From JAAYZQ01 sp034428935 (GTDB lineage: Bacteria > Chloroflexota > Anaerolineae > JAAYZQ01), in NCBI GenBank assembly GCA_034428935.1, contig DAOUHB010000207.1:1-64000 (forward strand): 64,000 nucleotides of DNA, written 5' to 3'. Shown piece after piece: positions 34,031 to 42,898 of the stretch (position 1 is its first letter; the number at the start of each line of letters is the position of its first letter). The position numbers and the translations under genes are program-made. The notes under the pieces are model-generated. The model saw nothing but the letters and a program-made list of their open reading frames with translations, was not told the DNA's origin and ran no database searches.

Positions 34031-34891
34031 CTAGTCGCAATAAAACGCAACGCCCACCGTGCCGGGGCCAACGTGCGTGCCGATAACCGGGCCGCACTCG
34101 CTGCGCACCAGCTCCACGGGATGAAAACGCGCTTCCACCTCGTCGGCCAGGGACCGGCCCTCTTCGGGCGCCGCGACGTGGAGGACGGCCGCGTGGAGCC
34201 TGTCGCCCGGCGACACCCGCTGGGTCACCAGTTGGAAGAGCTTGTCCAGCGCCTTGCGCCGGGTGCGGATCTTGGCCACCACTTCGACGTGGCCGTCGGT
34301 GAGGGCGAGGACGGGCTTGACGTTCAGGACCGTGCCCACCAGGCGCGCCGCCGCGCCGATGCGGCCTCCCCGGTGAATGTACACCAGGGTGTCGATGACG
34401 AAAAAGACGTACACCCTGCCGACGAGGGATCGGGCCGCGTTGGCCACGGCCTGCAGGTCCCCGCCCGCTGCCGCCGCGCGGCCGGCTGCCAGGGCGATGA
34501 ACCCCTGCTGCATCGATGCGGCGCGGCTATCGACCACCTCTATGGGCACGTCGGGCATGTTGGCCGCGGCCACCAGCGCCGAGTTGATGGTGCCGCTCAG
34601 CGAGCCGGCGACCAGCACGGCGACGACGCCCTCCACCCCCTGGTACGCCTCGCGAAACAGCGCCTCGAACTCGCCTGCCGTGGCCTGGGAGGTGGAGGGA
34701 AAGTCGGGCGAGGTGCGCAGCAGCTCGTAAAAGGCGGCAGGATGGATGTCCACCCCGTCTCGCCAGGTGCGGCCGCCCATGATGAGAGTCTGGGGCATGA
34801 CGTGCATGCCGTATTGCTGCGCAATGTCTCGCGGCAGGTCGGCAGTGCTGTCCGTCACGACGGCGATGCGGCGGCGCGCCGGCTCAACCAT
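34031..34891 (-). CDS. DegV family protein (fatty-acid binding)
   Basis: A 286-residue two-domain protein. The family N-terminus VVTDSTADLPRDIAQQYG and the lipid-headgroup region SQATAGEFEALFREA, then GSLSGTINSA and VDSRAASMQQGF, are clear. DegV/FakB proteins bind a fatty acid and present it to the kinase FakA for phosphorylation; a FakA gene is not in the window. ATG 34891 follows GGGGAG and lies 25 bp downstream of the preceding gene, so the two are probably co-transcribed. Confidence 0.93.
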   Translation of the reverse strand: MVEPARRRIAVVTDSTADLPRDIAQQYGMHVMPQTLIMGGRTWRDGVDIHPAAFYELLRTSPDFPSTSQATAGEFEALFREAYQGVEGVVAVLVAGSLSGTINSALVAAANMPDVPIEVVDSRAASMQQGFIALAAGRAAAAGGDLQAVANAARSLVGRVYVFFVIDTLVYIHRGGRIGAAARLVGTVLNVKPVLALTDGHVEVVAKIRTRRKALDKLFQLVTQRVSPGDRLHAAVLHVAAPEEGRSLADEVEARFHPVELVRSECGPVIGTHVGPGTVGVAFYCD

Positions 34892-34916
34892 GTGCTCCCC
34901 TTTCCCCCGGGCAGCC

Positions 34917-36068
34917 TCAGCCACGAGCCATGCCGGGCTGATCAAGCTGATCCTCGGCCAGGTCTGTCAATTCGCCGATGAACGCCGCGGTCAGGAACGC
35001 GACGGCCGTGTCCGGATCCTCGTCGTCCAGGTCACTGAGCAAGGCCATGAGGAACGGGTGCCATTCGCCCGCCAGCTCTTCATCTTCGAGCATCGTCAGC
35101 AGTTCCCCGCGGACCTCATCCCGGTGCTCGGGTGTGAGCCAGCCCGCCACGTACTGCTGCATCTTCTGGATGTTGGCCCTGGCCTGGCTTGCTTCGGCCT
35201 CGGAGTTGCCGAACACCGGCGGGCTGAGGAGGTCTCCCCCCGCTTCCAGTTCCTCGTCGGTGAAAATGCCGAGGTACAGCTCGCCATCCATCAGGGCCTG
35301 CACGCCCCTGTCCCAGGTCACGGCTTCGTCTTCGCTCACCAGGTCGCCCAGGCCGGGATACTTGGCCAGGACGGCCAGGAACTTTTTCTGGAGCTCCTCG
35401 TCCCTCCCGGTCTGCACAAGGGCGCCGACGTCCATGCGCAGCGCCCCGGCTTCCTCCATGATGTCCAGCAGCTCGAATCCAGCATCCAGGCTGCGGCGCA
35501 GGATGGCCTGGACGATGCCCGACCCGGCCCACAGCTCCTCGCCGGCCTCCGACCCGAGGAGCATCATCATGCCCGCCAGGCGGCCCGCCTGTTCCTGGTC
35601 GCCCTGCATGCGGACCCGCATCCAGACAGCCTGCATGGCGTCCAGGATCTCTTTTTGCAGCTCTTCCGTCAGAGAGCGGCGGGCAATTTCCTCCATGAGG
35701 TCGAAAAAGAGATCGTCTTCCTCCTCCTCGGAGAGGGAGTTGAGCATCTCCTCGGTCACGCCTCGCTCGTCCTCCAGTTCGGCATAGATGCCGACGGTGC
35801 GCGTGGGATGGAAATAGATCATGGCGAACTCGGGTTCGTCGAGCAGGTCGTAGGACTCGAGGACGGCATCGGTCAGGGTTTCGGCCGCCGCCAAACCTGG
35901 CGGTTGATCTCCTCCCATTTCGGGGATAAAGGTCAGCAGATCCCGCGTAAGCTCGTCGTCGACGAACTCGACGTCGGGTGGGGGCTGCCAGCCCTTTTCC
36001 TGGCGCACGCGCTGCATGGCTTTCCGCCGCTCATCCTTGCGTTGTTTCTTCTTGTTCCTCCTGGGCAT
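34917..36068 (-). CDS. Acidic soluble protein of unknown function
   Basis: Not recognised. It has 383 residues with a very basic start (MPRRNKKKQRKDERRKAMQR). The long, strongly acidic, mostly helical body includes the Glu/Asp runs LSEEEEDDLFFDLMEEIARR and LLSDLDDEDPDTA. It has no Cys, signal peptide or membrane helix. The repeated helix-rich pieces suggest an alpha-solenoid or a nucleic-acid-associated scaffold, but no motif supports a specific role. ATG 36068 has a strong AGGAGGT site. Its promoter (36140-36168) is good. It is upstream of, and likely co-transcribed with, the DegV gene. Confidence 0.8.
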   Translation of the reverse strand: MPRRNKKKQRKDERRKAMQRVRQEKGWQPPPDVEFVDDELTRDLLTFIPEMGGDQPPGLAAAETLTDAVLESYDLLDEPEFAMIYFHPTRTVGIYAELEDERGVTEEMLNSLSEEEEDDLFFDLMEEIARRSLTEELQKEILDAMQAVWMRVRMQGDQEQAGRLAGMMMLLGSEAGEELWAGSGIVQAILRRSLDAGFELLDIMEEAGALRMDVGALVQTGRDEELQKKFLAVLAKYPGLGDLVSEDEAVTWDRGVQALMDGELYLGIFTDEELEAGGDLLSPPVFGNSEAEASQARANIQKMQQYVAGWLTPEHRDEVRGELLTMLEDEELAGEWHPFLMALLSDLDDEDPDTAVAFLTAAFIGELTDLAEDQLDQPGMARG

Positions 36069-36139
36069 GGGCCACCTCCTATCATGAATGGTGCGACACG
36101 GCTGCCAGCTCCGTCTCGCCCTGCAGCGCCAGATGGCCC

Positions 36140-36168
36140 ATTATATCACGGCGCCCGGTTTGCGACAA
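36140..36168 (-). promoter_or_regulatory. Promoter of the unknown acidic protein/degV operon
   Basis: Minus strand: TTGTCG (36168-36163), 17 bp, TATAAT (36145-36140) with an adjacent TGA. Confidence 0.75.
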
Positions 36169-36373
36169 GAGGCTGCGCCGGGGAATCTGGGGTCAGTTGG
36201 TCCTGTGGTCCGCGATCGCCGAGCGCCGCCTCGGCGTTTCTCGCCGCACGCAACCTGCCGGGCTGGCGCCCGGCGATCCCGGAGGCAGCCAAGAGCCAAT
36301 GCAACCGCCGTATCGGGAAGCCGGGTCCAGGCCTCAAAAGCCGGCGCGCTCCTCCAGGGCGGCGGGCCTGCTA
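36169..36373. other. Intergenic DNA between the acidic-protein promoter and the IS element
   Basis: With the promoter this makes a 305-bp gap. It holds small GC-rich inverted repeats (GCCGAG/CTCGGC near 36230; CCGGGC/GCCCGG near 36265) but no frame or RNA I can support. It is the original downstream flank of the glycan operon, now separated from it by the insertion sequence, so the operon's terminator may lie here. Confidence 0.4.
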
Positions 36374-36398
36374 GTGCTCACTTTCGTAAGTGTTCCGA

Positions 36399-37539
36399 CT
36401 ATGCGGCCTTTAGGCGCTGCATGCGCTCTTCAAGGTCCGCGCGGGTGAACTTCCAATGGAACGGTTTGGCGCTACGGTTGTAGCGATGCTCAAAACCAAG
36501 AATGCGTTCGGCCATTGCGGCAGGCGTCGCCAAGTCGTTGGGCGTCAGCGCCTTGCGCTGCAGAATGGAAAAGTACAGCTCGATCTGGTTCAACCAGCTG
36601 GCGTGGAACGGCAGCATGACGGCCACGGCGTTGGGATACAAACTCTGCAACCGAGCCGGGAAGGTGCTGGGGTGGTGCGATGCTCCGTTGTCAACGATCC
36701 AGAAGACACGGTTGGCACTGGCATACGGCTCGCGCTGCATCACCAGGTGGACCAGTTCGTTGAACGGCCCGATGCCGGTCGTAGCGTCAACCCGACCAAA
36801 GACCTGGCCGCGAAAGATATCGAGGGCAGCCAGATAGGCCATGGTGCCCCCTCGAATGTACTCGAACTCGACGAGGCCGTCCCTGTTCGCCACCGGGGCC
36901 AGAGTAGCTGCCGAACGACCCAAGACCTGCAACTGGCTCTTTTCGTCAGCACTGAGCACGTAGTCCTTGGGGCCCAGCAGATCGCCTTGCCAGCGCCGGT
37001 GGTACAGGTCCAGGACCGGCCCCGCTTTTTGCAGGAACTGAGGGTCACGGCGAAACAGCCAGGAATGATAGAACCAGGGTCGAAGGGCATCCTGATGCAA
37101 CCAGCGCCAAACGGTGGCCACGCTCACCGAAGCAACCACCTGTTCGTCCAGCAGCCACTGGCGCACCTCAGCGGAAGAGAAGCGGCTCAGGGGCAGTTTC
37201 AGAACGGCTGGCCTTTCACATGCTACCGCCTTGGCTGCTGCCACCTCCTGAGGGGGAAAAGACTGGCGGGCGTCCAGAGCGAGGCATGTCTTGCAGGCAT
37301 TCCGGGATGCCATCCAATCGGCGCTCCAGAAACCGTTCTCGCCAGTAGAGGATGGTCTCGCGGTGGACGCCCAATCGCCGGGCGCTCTCGTCGATGGTGA
37401 CCTTCTCGTCGGCCCACAGGACGATTCGCGCCCGGTCGGCGATCCGTCGTTTGGTGTCGCCTGAGCGTACCAGGCGACGAAGTAAGTTGCGTTCTTCATC
37501 AGTTAAGACAATGACGTACTTGTGTACCTTGATGGTCAG
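36399..37539 (-). CDS. IS630 transposase, split by a +1 frameshift
   Basis: A DDE transposase of the IS630/Tc1-mariner superfamily. The first ~95 codons (LTDEERNLLRRLVRSG, ARRLGVHRETILYWRERF, RSGRPPVF) form the helix-turn-helix and end at TGA 37216. The rest (PQEVAAAKAVACERPAVLKL onward) lies in the +1 frame and carries the catalytic triad: Asp in LSADEKSQLQV, Asp in WIVDNGASHH and Glu in NQIELYFSILQRKAL, the last two about 36 residues apart. The frames meet at TTTTCCCCC (37260-37252). One C fewer would restore a canonical GRPPVFSPQEV. The start is uncertain (CTG 37539 or a nearby non-ATG, behind GTAGGAG). Programmed frameshifting or decay are both possible. Confidence 0.85.
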
Positions 37540-37583
37540 CTCTCCTACGCGACGGGAGCACGGCTCCCTGGATCTGCTGACCT

Positions 37584-37611
37584 ATTATAGTCGGAAAACT
37601 TGAGATGTCAA
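37584..37611 (-). promoter_or_regulatory. Transposase promoter
   Basis: Perfect TTGACA (37611-37606) and TATAAT (37589-37584) with 16-bp spacing. The -35 lies inside the right inverted repeat, so transposase binding at the end could repress its own gene. Confidence 0.85.
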
Positions 37612-37614
37612 GCA

Positions 37615-38697
37615 CTAGCCGCCGTGCAGCGCGTCCTGATACAGCTCGAGGGCGGGCTCCAGAACCTCGTCTACGGGGACGTCGGCCACGAAAGAGACGT
37701 GGTGCGAGCAGGGGGTCCGGGTGGTGTCGACGCCGCACACCGGGCAGTTCAGACGCCAGGAGATGGCCAGGCGGTGGCGGCTGCGTGTGAGGGGGCCGGC
37801 GGTGATGACGTTGCCGCACCAATAAACGCCCACGGTGCGCGCGCCGACGGCGTGGGCCAGGTGCAGCGGACCCGAGTCGTTGCCCACCACGACGGCACAG
37901 CGGGAGAGCAGGCCGGCGAGGCCACGCAGGGAGATGCGGCCGGCCAGGTTCAGCGCCGGCGCCTTCATCCCGTCGACGACGGCATCAACCAGGGGCCGTT
38001 CTTCCGGGCGGCCGCCGATGACGGCGACCCGCGCCCCGGCCTGCGCCAGGGCGTCGCCCACGGCGGCAAAGCCCTCCGTGGGCCAATGCCGTCGAGGGTC
38101 GCCGGCACCGGGGTGCAGAACCACGATGGGCGGTCCCGCCTCGGGGACGGCAGTGTAGGACTCTTCCAGGTCGCCAGGCAGCAGCCGGAGGCGCGGCTCA
38201 AAGCCCACGGGCCGGGCGCCGACGAGGGCCATCACTTCCAGGTAGCGATGGATCTCGGGCTGGTAGTAGATATAGGGCACCCAACGGTCCAGGGGGGCCG
38301 CGTCGGGCGTGCGCAGGCCGGCGGTCACCCGGGCGCCAAGGCGCAGGACGAAGGGGTTCGAGTTGCGCCCGCCGCCGTGGATCTGGATTGCCAGGTCAAA
38401 GCGCTCGCGGGCCATGGCAGCGAAAAAGCGCTCCTGGCCCGGCACGTCTTCCGCTCCCCCGCCCTCCTCCCGTATCCCGCGGTAGACGGGCACCACCTCC
38501 ACGCGGTCGATGGGACCAGGCCGCCCGGCAAAGAACTCCGCGTGCCAGGGCAGGCCCAGGAGGACGATCTCGGCCTGGCGATAGGCGGCGCGCAGGGAGT
38601 CCAGGGCCGGCAACGCGAAAACCAGGTCGCCGATGGCGTTGGCCCGCAGGACGGCAATGCGACGCACGTCCTTCACGCGCCGGTAGGGGCCGCTCAC
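37615..38697 (-). CDS. Glycosyltransferase family 9 (heptosyltransferase-like) A
   Basis: A 360-residue GT-B enzyme of the ADP-heptose:LPS heptosyltransferase type and last gene of the glycan operon. The N-terminal domain starts IAVLRANAIGDLVFALPALD; the donor domain has VVLHPGAGDPRRHWP and the family signature VVGNDSGPLHLAHAVG. A C-terminal Cys group (CPVCG..CSHH) may hold a metal. The GTG at 38697 overlaps the upstream stop (GTGA); GTG 38676 is an alternative. Its own stop TAG contains the target site of the IS630 insertion, and the IS end supplies the final G, so the protein is intact. Confidence 0.9.
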   Translation of the reverse strand: MSGPYRRVKDVRRIAVLRANAIGDLVFALPALDSLRAAYRQAEIVLLGLPWHAEFFAGRPGPIDRVEVVPVYRGIREEGGGAEDVPGQERFFAAMARERFDLAIQIHGGGRNSNPFVLRLGARVTAGLRTPDAAPLDRWVPYIYYQPEIHRYLEVMALVGARPVGFEPRLRLLPGDLEESYTAVPEAGPPIVVLHPGAGDPRRHWPTEGFAAVGDALAQAGARVAVIGGRPEERPLVDAVVDGMKAPALNLAGRISLRGLAGLLSRCAVVVGNDSGPLHLAHAVGARTVGVYWCGNVITAGPLTRSRHRLAISWRLNCPVCGVDTTRTPCSHHVSFVADVPVDEVLEPALELYQDALHGG

Positions 38698-39833
38698 GGG
38701 CTGCTCCAATTTGCCCCCGGCCCCACGCCGCCGCCCTCGGGCCCGGCCGGGCCCAGGAGTTCCAGGGCAGCGGAGACGATCTCTTCCGGCGCAAAATTCA
38801 TGCACTCCCGGTTGTAGGGACAGGCAAACTTGTAGCACGGCTTGCAAAAGACAGGCCTGGACAGGATGCGCGCCGGGGCCCGCCGGGGGCACCACTGGCT
38901 TTCAAGATCGGTGCCCGAGTAGGTGATGACCATAGGCCGGTCCAGGGCATCGGCCATGTGCAACACGGAGGTATTGTTGGCCAGGGCCAGCCGGCTTCCG
39001 GCCACCAGGGCGGCCAGCTCCGGCACGCTCGTGGCGCCCACCAGGTCGATGGCCCGGCTGCCCAGGGGCGCGAGCACCTCGGCCGCGCGCGCGCCCTCGG
39101 CCTCGCGGCCGACGACCACCACCGGCCAATCGAGCAGGCCGGCGAGCTGGCGGGTAGCCAGGGCAAAGCGGTCGGAGAAGTAGGTGCGGGCCTGGCAGCT
39201 CGTCCAGGGGGCCAGCAACAGGTAGGGGGCGCCCGCTGCGAGCCCCGCGCTCTCCAGCAGGCGCGCCGCACCGTCGAGGGCCTCCGCTGGGATGGATAGG
39301 GCCAGGCGACGGTCGGCAACGGCATAGCCCAGGCTCTCTACCAGGCGCAGGTTGCGCTCCACCTGGTGCAGGGCGTCGGGGGCCGAGGGCAGGGCAAAGG
39401 TCAGCTCGCCGTGCCCCGTCTCCTTGGACTCGCCGGCCCGCAGTGGAATGCCGGCCAGTTGACAGAGCAGGCCGGCGGGAAAAGGTGTCTGGCTAAAGCT
39501 CGTCAGGATCAGGGCCGCGTCAAAGCATCCCTCCCGCAGCCGCTCCACCAGCGACCACTCCCGTTCGGGCTCGAAGGGCAGTCGCCCCAGATCCTGCCAC
39601 AGCACGCGCCAGGATAGCAAATCGTCGACCCAGGGCAGCAGGGCGGCCGCCTGCCCGCCGCCAGGGCTGGCCAGGAGGGTGATGTGCAGGCCGGGCAGGC
39701 TCTCCTTGAGAGCCCGCAGGGCCGGCCCGGCCATGATGACGTCGCCGATGTTGTCGGGCCGCACGACCAGGAGGCGACGTACCCCGGCCCAGGCGCCCGC
39801 ATCCCGCTTGCTTGCCACCGCGCCCCCGCTCAC
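38694..39833 (-). CDS. Glycosyltransferase family 9 B
   Basis: A 379-residue heptosyltransferase-like GT-B protein. N-terminal VVRPDNIGDVIMAGPALRAL; donor-side LLLAPWTSCQARTYFSDRFA; signature LALANNTSVLHMADAL, in which the usual NxSGPxH is altered to NNTSVLH. A Cys cluster CKPCYKFACPYNRECM near the C-terminus resembles those of some GT9 members. The GTG start 39833 sits in GTGA overlap with the preceding gene and has AGGAGGT just upstream. The donor is presumably ADP-heptose made by this operon; the acceptor is unknown. Confidence 0.9.
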   Translation of the reverse strand: MSGGAVASKRDAGAWAGVRRLLVVRPDNIGDVIMAGPALRALKESLPGLHITLLASPGGGQAAALLPWVDDLLSWRVLWQDLGRLPFEPEREWSLVERLREGCFDAALILTSFSQTPFPAGLLCQLAGIPLRAGESKETGHGELTFALPSAPDALHQVERNLRLVESLGYAVADRRLALSIPAEALDGAARLLESAGLAAGAPYLLLAPWTSCQARTYFSDRFALATRQLAGLLDWPVVVVGREAEGARAAEVLAPLGSRAIDLVGATSVPELAALVAGSRLALANNTSVLHMADALDRPMVITYSGTDLESQWCPRRAPARILSRPVFCKPCYKFACPYNRECMNFAPEEIVSAALELLGPAGPEGGGVGPGANWSSP

Positions 39834-40900
39834 GTGACCTCCTGTCGAGCCGGGCATGGGCACCCTGCCCCCCACCGGGAATCGGGCTGGCGGATGACAT
39901 CGCCGGCGGCCCCCAGGACCTCGTCGAGGGCCAGGCGGTCGAGGCTGGCCGCCGTCACGGGGCGAAACGGCCCCTCCAGGGGCGGGCCGTAGCGCTCCAG
40001 GCTGCTGCCGTCAGAGACGACGACGGCCGGCGTGCCCAGGGCATAGGCCACGTGGGCCGGGCCCGAGTCGTTGCAGACCAGCACCGCCAGGCGGGCAATG
40101 ACCGCGCCCAGGACCGCCAGGGGCGTCCGGCCGGCCAGGCGGAGGCAGGGCGGGCCGGCGCTCGCGGCCGCGGCCTCGGCCATCTCCTCTTCCCCCGGCC
40201 CTGCCAGGATGACGACGGTGCCGCCGTGGAGGCGGCGGAGCGCCGCCCCGGCCGCGCCCAGGGCCCGGGGGTCCCACAGCCGGGCGGGGTCCCGGGCGCC
40301 GGGGTGCAGGCCGATGAGGGGCTCTTCCGCGCCGGCCAGCAGCGTGGCGGCCTCAGCCCGGTCGCCGGCCCACAGCGGAAACTCGGTGTGCCTCCCCCGG
40401 GAGGGAGCCCCCAGGAAGACGGCCAGCGCCAGGAGGCGGTCGACCTCGTGGCCCGTGCGGGGGATGGGCAGGGCAGCGTCCAGGCGGCCCGGCCCATCTC
40501 CGGGGCGCACGAAACCCGCCGTCCAGCGAGCGCCGAGCATCAGGGTGAAGGGGTTGGAATAGGTGCCCGACTCGTGCATCTGCACCGCCAGGTCAAACCC
40601 GCCGGCCTGCATCCCGGCAAAAAAGCACACGGTCTTCCGTGCGTCAAAGAGCTGTTCGGCCAGGCCCGGGTAGCCGGGAAAGGCGGCGTAGCCGTCGACC
40701 GCCGGCAAGCGCATGGCCAGGTCTCGCAGCAGGGGCAGCGTGACGAGGACGATCTCGGCCCCCGGCAGGGCGTGGCGCAGGGCGCGAATGGCCGGCGTGG
40801 CGCAGATCAGATCCCCCAGGCGCGAGGGCCGCACGAGGGCCACCCGGCGGGGCGGCGTGGGCAGGCGCTGCAAGAGCCCGGGGGCGGCGGCATCGCTCAC
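39830..40900 (-). CDS. Glycosyltransferase family 9 C
   Basis: A 356-residue heptosyltransferase-like protein. Landmarks are LVRPSRLGDLICATPAIRAL, LIGLHPGARDPARLWDP and the donor signature VLVCNDSGPAHVAYALGTPA. It lacks the C-terminal Cys cluster of B and D, so it probably adds to a different acceptor. The start is GTG 40900. It overlaps gene B by four bases. Genes A, B and C form a tightly coupled block at the 3' end of the operon. Confidence 0.9.
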   Translation of the reverse strand: MSDAAAPGLLQRLPTPPRRVALVRPSRLGDLICATPAIRALRHALPGAEIVLVTLPLLRDLAMRLPAVDGYAAFPGYPGLAEQLFDARKTVCFFAGMQAGGFDLAVQMHESGTYSNPFTLMLGARWTAGFVRPGDGPGRLDAALPIPRTGHEVDRLLALAVFLGAPSRGRHTEFPLWAGDRAEAATLLAGAEEPLIGLHPGARDPARLWDPRALGAAGAALRRLHGGTVVILAGPGEEEMAEAAAASAGPPCLRLAGRTPLAVLGAVIARLAVLVCNDSGPAHVAYALGTPAVVVSDGSSLERYGPPLEGPFRPVTAASLDRLALDEVLGAAGDVIRQPDSRWGAGCPCPARQEVT

Positions 40901-40942
40901 GAGAGCGCACCCTCCCTGCCGGCGGCGAACACGCCGCGCTCC

Positions 40943-41806
40943 CTAGGCGCGTTGGGGCTCACCCTGGCCCTCCGTTTGCAGGCCGTATCGCGCCAGCATT
41001 TCAGGCAAGAGATCCAGGGCGTGGCCGTCCACACCGCCTTCCTCGTTGAGGACCGTGGAGGGCAGTTGGGCATAGTAGGTGCCCGAGGGCACGATGGCGC
41101 AGCCACCCCAGCGGCGCATGAGCAGGTTCTGCAACAGCACCTCCTCGCCCGAGTGGTAGCGGGGCAGTCTCTCCCAGAAGGAAAAGCCGCCCACCTCCAT
41201 GACCTTTTGCCGGTCGTAGAGGATGCAGGAAGCGACCCAGGCGACGCGGTAGGTGCGGTGCTCGCCAGCGGGCAGGTCCCGCCCCACGTGCCACAGGTTG
41301 GCCGCCAGGTGCAGTTTCCAGCGCTCCCACTGGGGCGAGCCGGGATCCACCGCCTCCGGCTCGACCGGGCCGTCCAGGTACTCGATCCTCTGCTGCTCGG
41401 GGCGCACGTCGTCCCGGAACGTCAGCCCTGCCGGAAAGGCGCCCACGAAGGCGCATTCCTCGCGCCGGATGGTCTCCAGCAGCTTGCCCACCACCCAGGG
41501 CTCCATGAACACGTCGTCGTCCAGGTAGAGGATCCAGTCGGCCCGGGCCCGGTGCAGCAGGTACGCTCGCTGCTCGGCGATGCCGTGGATCTGCGGGCGA
41601 CGGTGCCACTCGATGGTGCCACCCCGCGCCTCGACGATGCGGCCCAGCGTCTGGACCACGGGCTCGTCGTGGACGGGATGCTCGCTCTGGTCAGAGACAA
41701 CCACGCGCAGGTCGGCCAGGTCCTGGGCCGCCACGCCGCTGAGGGTCATGATGAACGACGCCAGGCGGTTGCACGTGGGCAGCAGGATGTCTACGGTAGG
41801 ACTCAT
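40943..41806 (-). CDS. Glycosyltransferase family 2 (rhamnosyltransferase-like)
   Basis: A 287-residue GT-A enzyme. The start MSPTVDILLPTCNRLASFIM is the nucleotide-binding strand, and the metal motif is LYLDDDVFME. An acceptor-side SGEEVLLQNLLMRRWGG follows. There is no membrane helix. The sugar is not predictable. ATG 41806 matches a truncated paralogue elsewhere in the operon; an upstream ATG at 41821 would overlap the radical SAM gene by 14 bp. It follows the radical SAM gene with a 1-bp gap. Confidence 0.85.
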   Translation of the reverse strand: MSPTVDILLPTCNRLASFIMTLSGVAAQDLADLRVVVSDQSEHPVHDEPVVQTLGRIVEARGGTIEWHRRPQIHGIAEQRAYLLHRARADWILYLDDDVFMEPWVVGKLLETIRREECAFVGAFPAGLTFRDDVRPEQQRIEYLDGPVEPEAVDPGSPQWERWKLHLAANLWHVGRDLPAGEHRTYRVAWVASCILYDRQKVMEVGGFSFWERLPRYHSGEEVLLQNLLMRRWGGCAIVPSGTYYAQLPSTVLNEEGGVDGHALDLLPEMLARYGLQTEGQGEPQRA

Positions 41807-41807
41807 G

Positions 41808-42803
41808 TCAAAAGACCCCATGATAAATGGAACAGCTCTTGCACACGTCCGGCGGCTCGTCCGAGTCGAGCTGCTGCCGAAAGGTTCGGGCGTGGAAGCC
41901 GTTCCACAGCTCCTCGAAGCTGTGATCGGCCATGCTGCCCAGGTTGACCCGGTCGGGCGTGGCGACGATGCAGCAGGGCAGCAGGTAGCCGTCGTAGGTG
42001 ACGTAGGCGCTGGTCCAGGGCCAGTCGCAGCGCTGGGGGCCGGGCGTGCCGGGCGGATGGATCTTGGGCTGGACGCGAGGCAGGCGCAGGTCCAGCTTCA
42101 GTTCGGCCGCCAGGGCGCGCGCCTCCTCGAAAACTCCGATGACCCGCCCCGGGTCCTCGTGGAGGAGCGTCTCTCCCCGCACAAAGTCGCGCATGGGGGC
42201 GTACTGGTCGGGCAGGACGGCTTCGCCGAACTCGTGGGACAGTTGCTGGACGTAGAGCTGGTCGACGCCCCATTCCCTGGCCTGGCGGACCAACAGCGGC
42301 AGCTCCTCCAGGTTCTTGCGCATGATGACCATGACGACGTGAACGCGGGGCCGCGTCACACCGTTCCCATTCCGGGCCGCCATGAGGCGCTCCATGTTGC
42401 GCCGCACCCGCTCGAAGGAGCCGTGGACGCGGATCTCCTCGTAGAGGCCCGGCGTCAGGGCGTCGATGGACGCGTGGAGGGTGTCCAGGCCACTGGTCAG
42501 GCACAGCTCCGCGCGGCGGTCGTTGAGCAGGGTCAGGTTGGTATTGGTGGTGACGCGAATACCGCGGTCGGCGGCATAGCGCACCATGTCAAAGAAGCGG
42601 GGGTGCATCATCGGCTCCCCCAGTCCCTGGAGCTGGAGGTGCTCCATGGTCGGAATCTCGTCCACCAGCCTGGTGAACAGCTCCCACGATGCCAGGGCGC
42701 GGCGGCTGCCCAGGTCGTAGGTGCGAAACTGCAGGGCGCACATCTGGCAGCGCAGGTTGCACTGCCCAACGGGCTCGAATTGCACGTACTTTGGGAGTTC
42801 CAT
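41808..42803 (-). CDS. Radical SAM protein with SPASM-like C-terminus
   Basis: A 331-residue [4Fe-4S]/SAM radical enzyme. The cluster motif is CNLRCQMC (Cys15, 19, 22), followed by the GxGEP-like LGEPMMH and, near the C-terminus, extra Cys (RCDWPW, LPCCIVAT, DVCKSCSIYHG) as in SPASM proteins that modify sugars, peptides or co-factors. In a sugar cluster it may dehydrate, epimerise or methylate a glycan unit, but substrate motifs are absent. The ATG has AAGGA upstream. It lies between two GT2 genes of the same operon. Confidence 0.92.
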   Translation of the reverse strand: MELPKYVQFEPVGQCNLRCQMCALQFRTYDLGSRRALASWELFTRLVDEIPTMEHLQLQGLGEPMMHPRFFDMVRYAADRGIRVTTNTNLTLLNDRRAELCLTSGLDTLHASIDALTPGLYEEIRVHGSFERVRRNMERLMAARNGNGVTRPRVHVVMVIMRKNLEELPLLVRQAREWGVDQLYVQQLSHEFGEAVLPDQYAPMRDFVRGETLLHEDPGRVIGVFEEARALAAELKLDLRLPRVQPKIHPPGTPGPQRCDWPWTSAYVTYDGYLLPCCIVATPDRVNLGSMADHSFEELWNGFHARTFRQQLDSDEPPDVCKSCSIYHGVF

Positions 42804-42898
42804 GTCTTCTGTTCCTTATCCAGGCGAGCGGCCTGCCCGTTCGGCGACCGGCAAGCAGCCCGCGTCGTCAACGATTGCACAGGCATCCCCACGGGGCC

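Larger units (their letters stand above)
36374..37615. mobile_element. IS630-family insertion sequence (1242 bp)
   Basis: The ends are imperfect inverted repeats of about 29 bp: GTGCT..AAGTGTTCCGACTAT on the left and GTGCTTGACATCTCAAGT..CCGACTAT on the right, inverted. TA is duplicated at both sides (36372-36373; 37616-37617) within a CTAG target, the insertion habit of IS630. The single transposase region reads inward from the right end. The insertion lies exactly in the stop codon of the adjacent GT9 gene. Confidence 0.92.
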
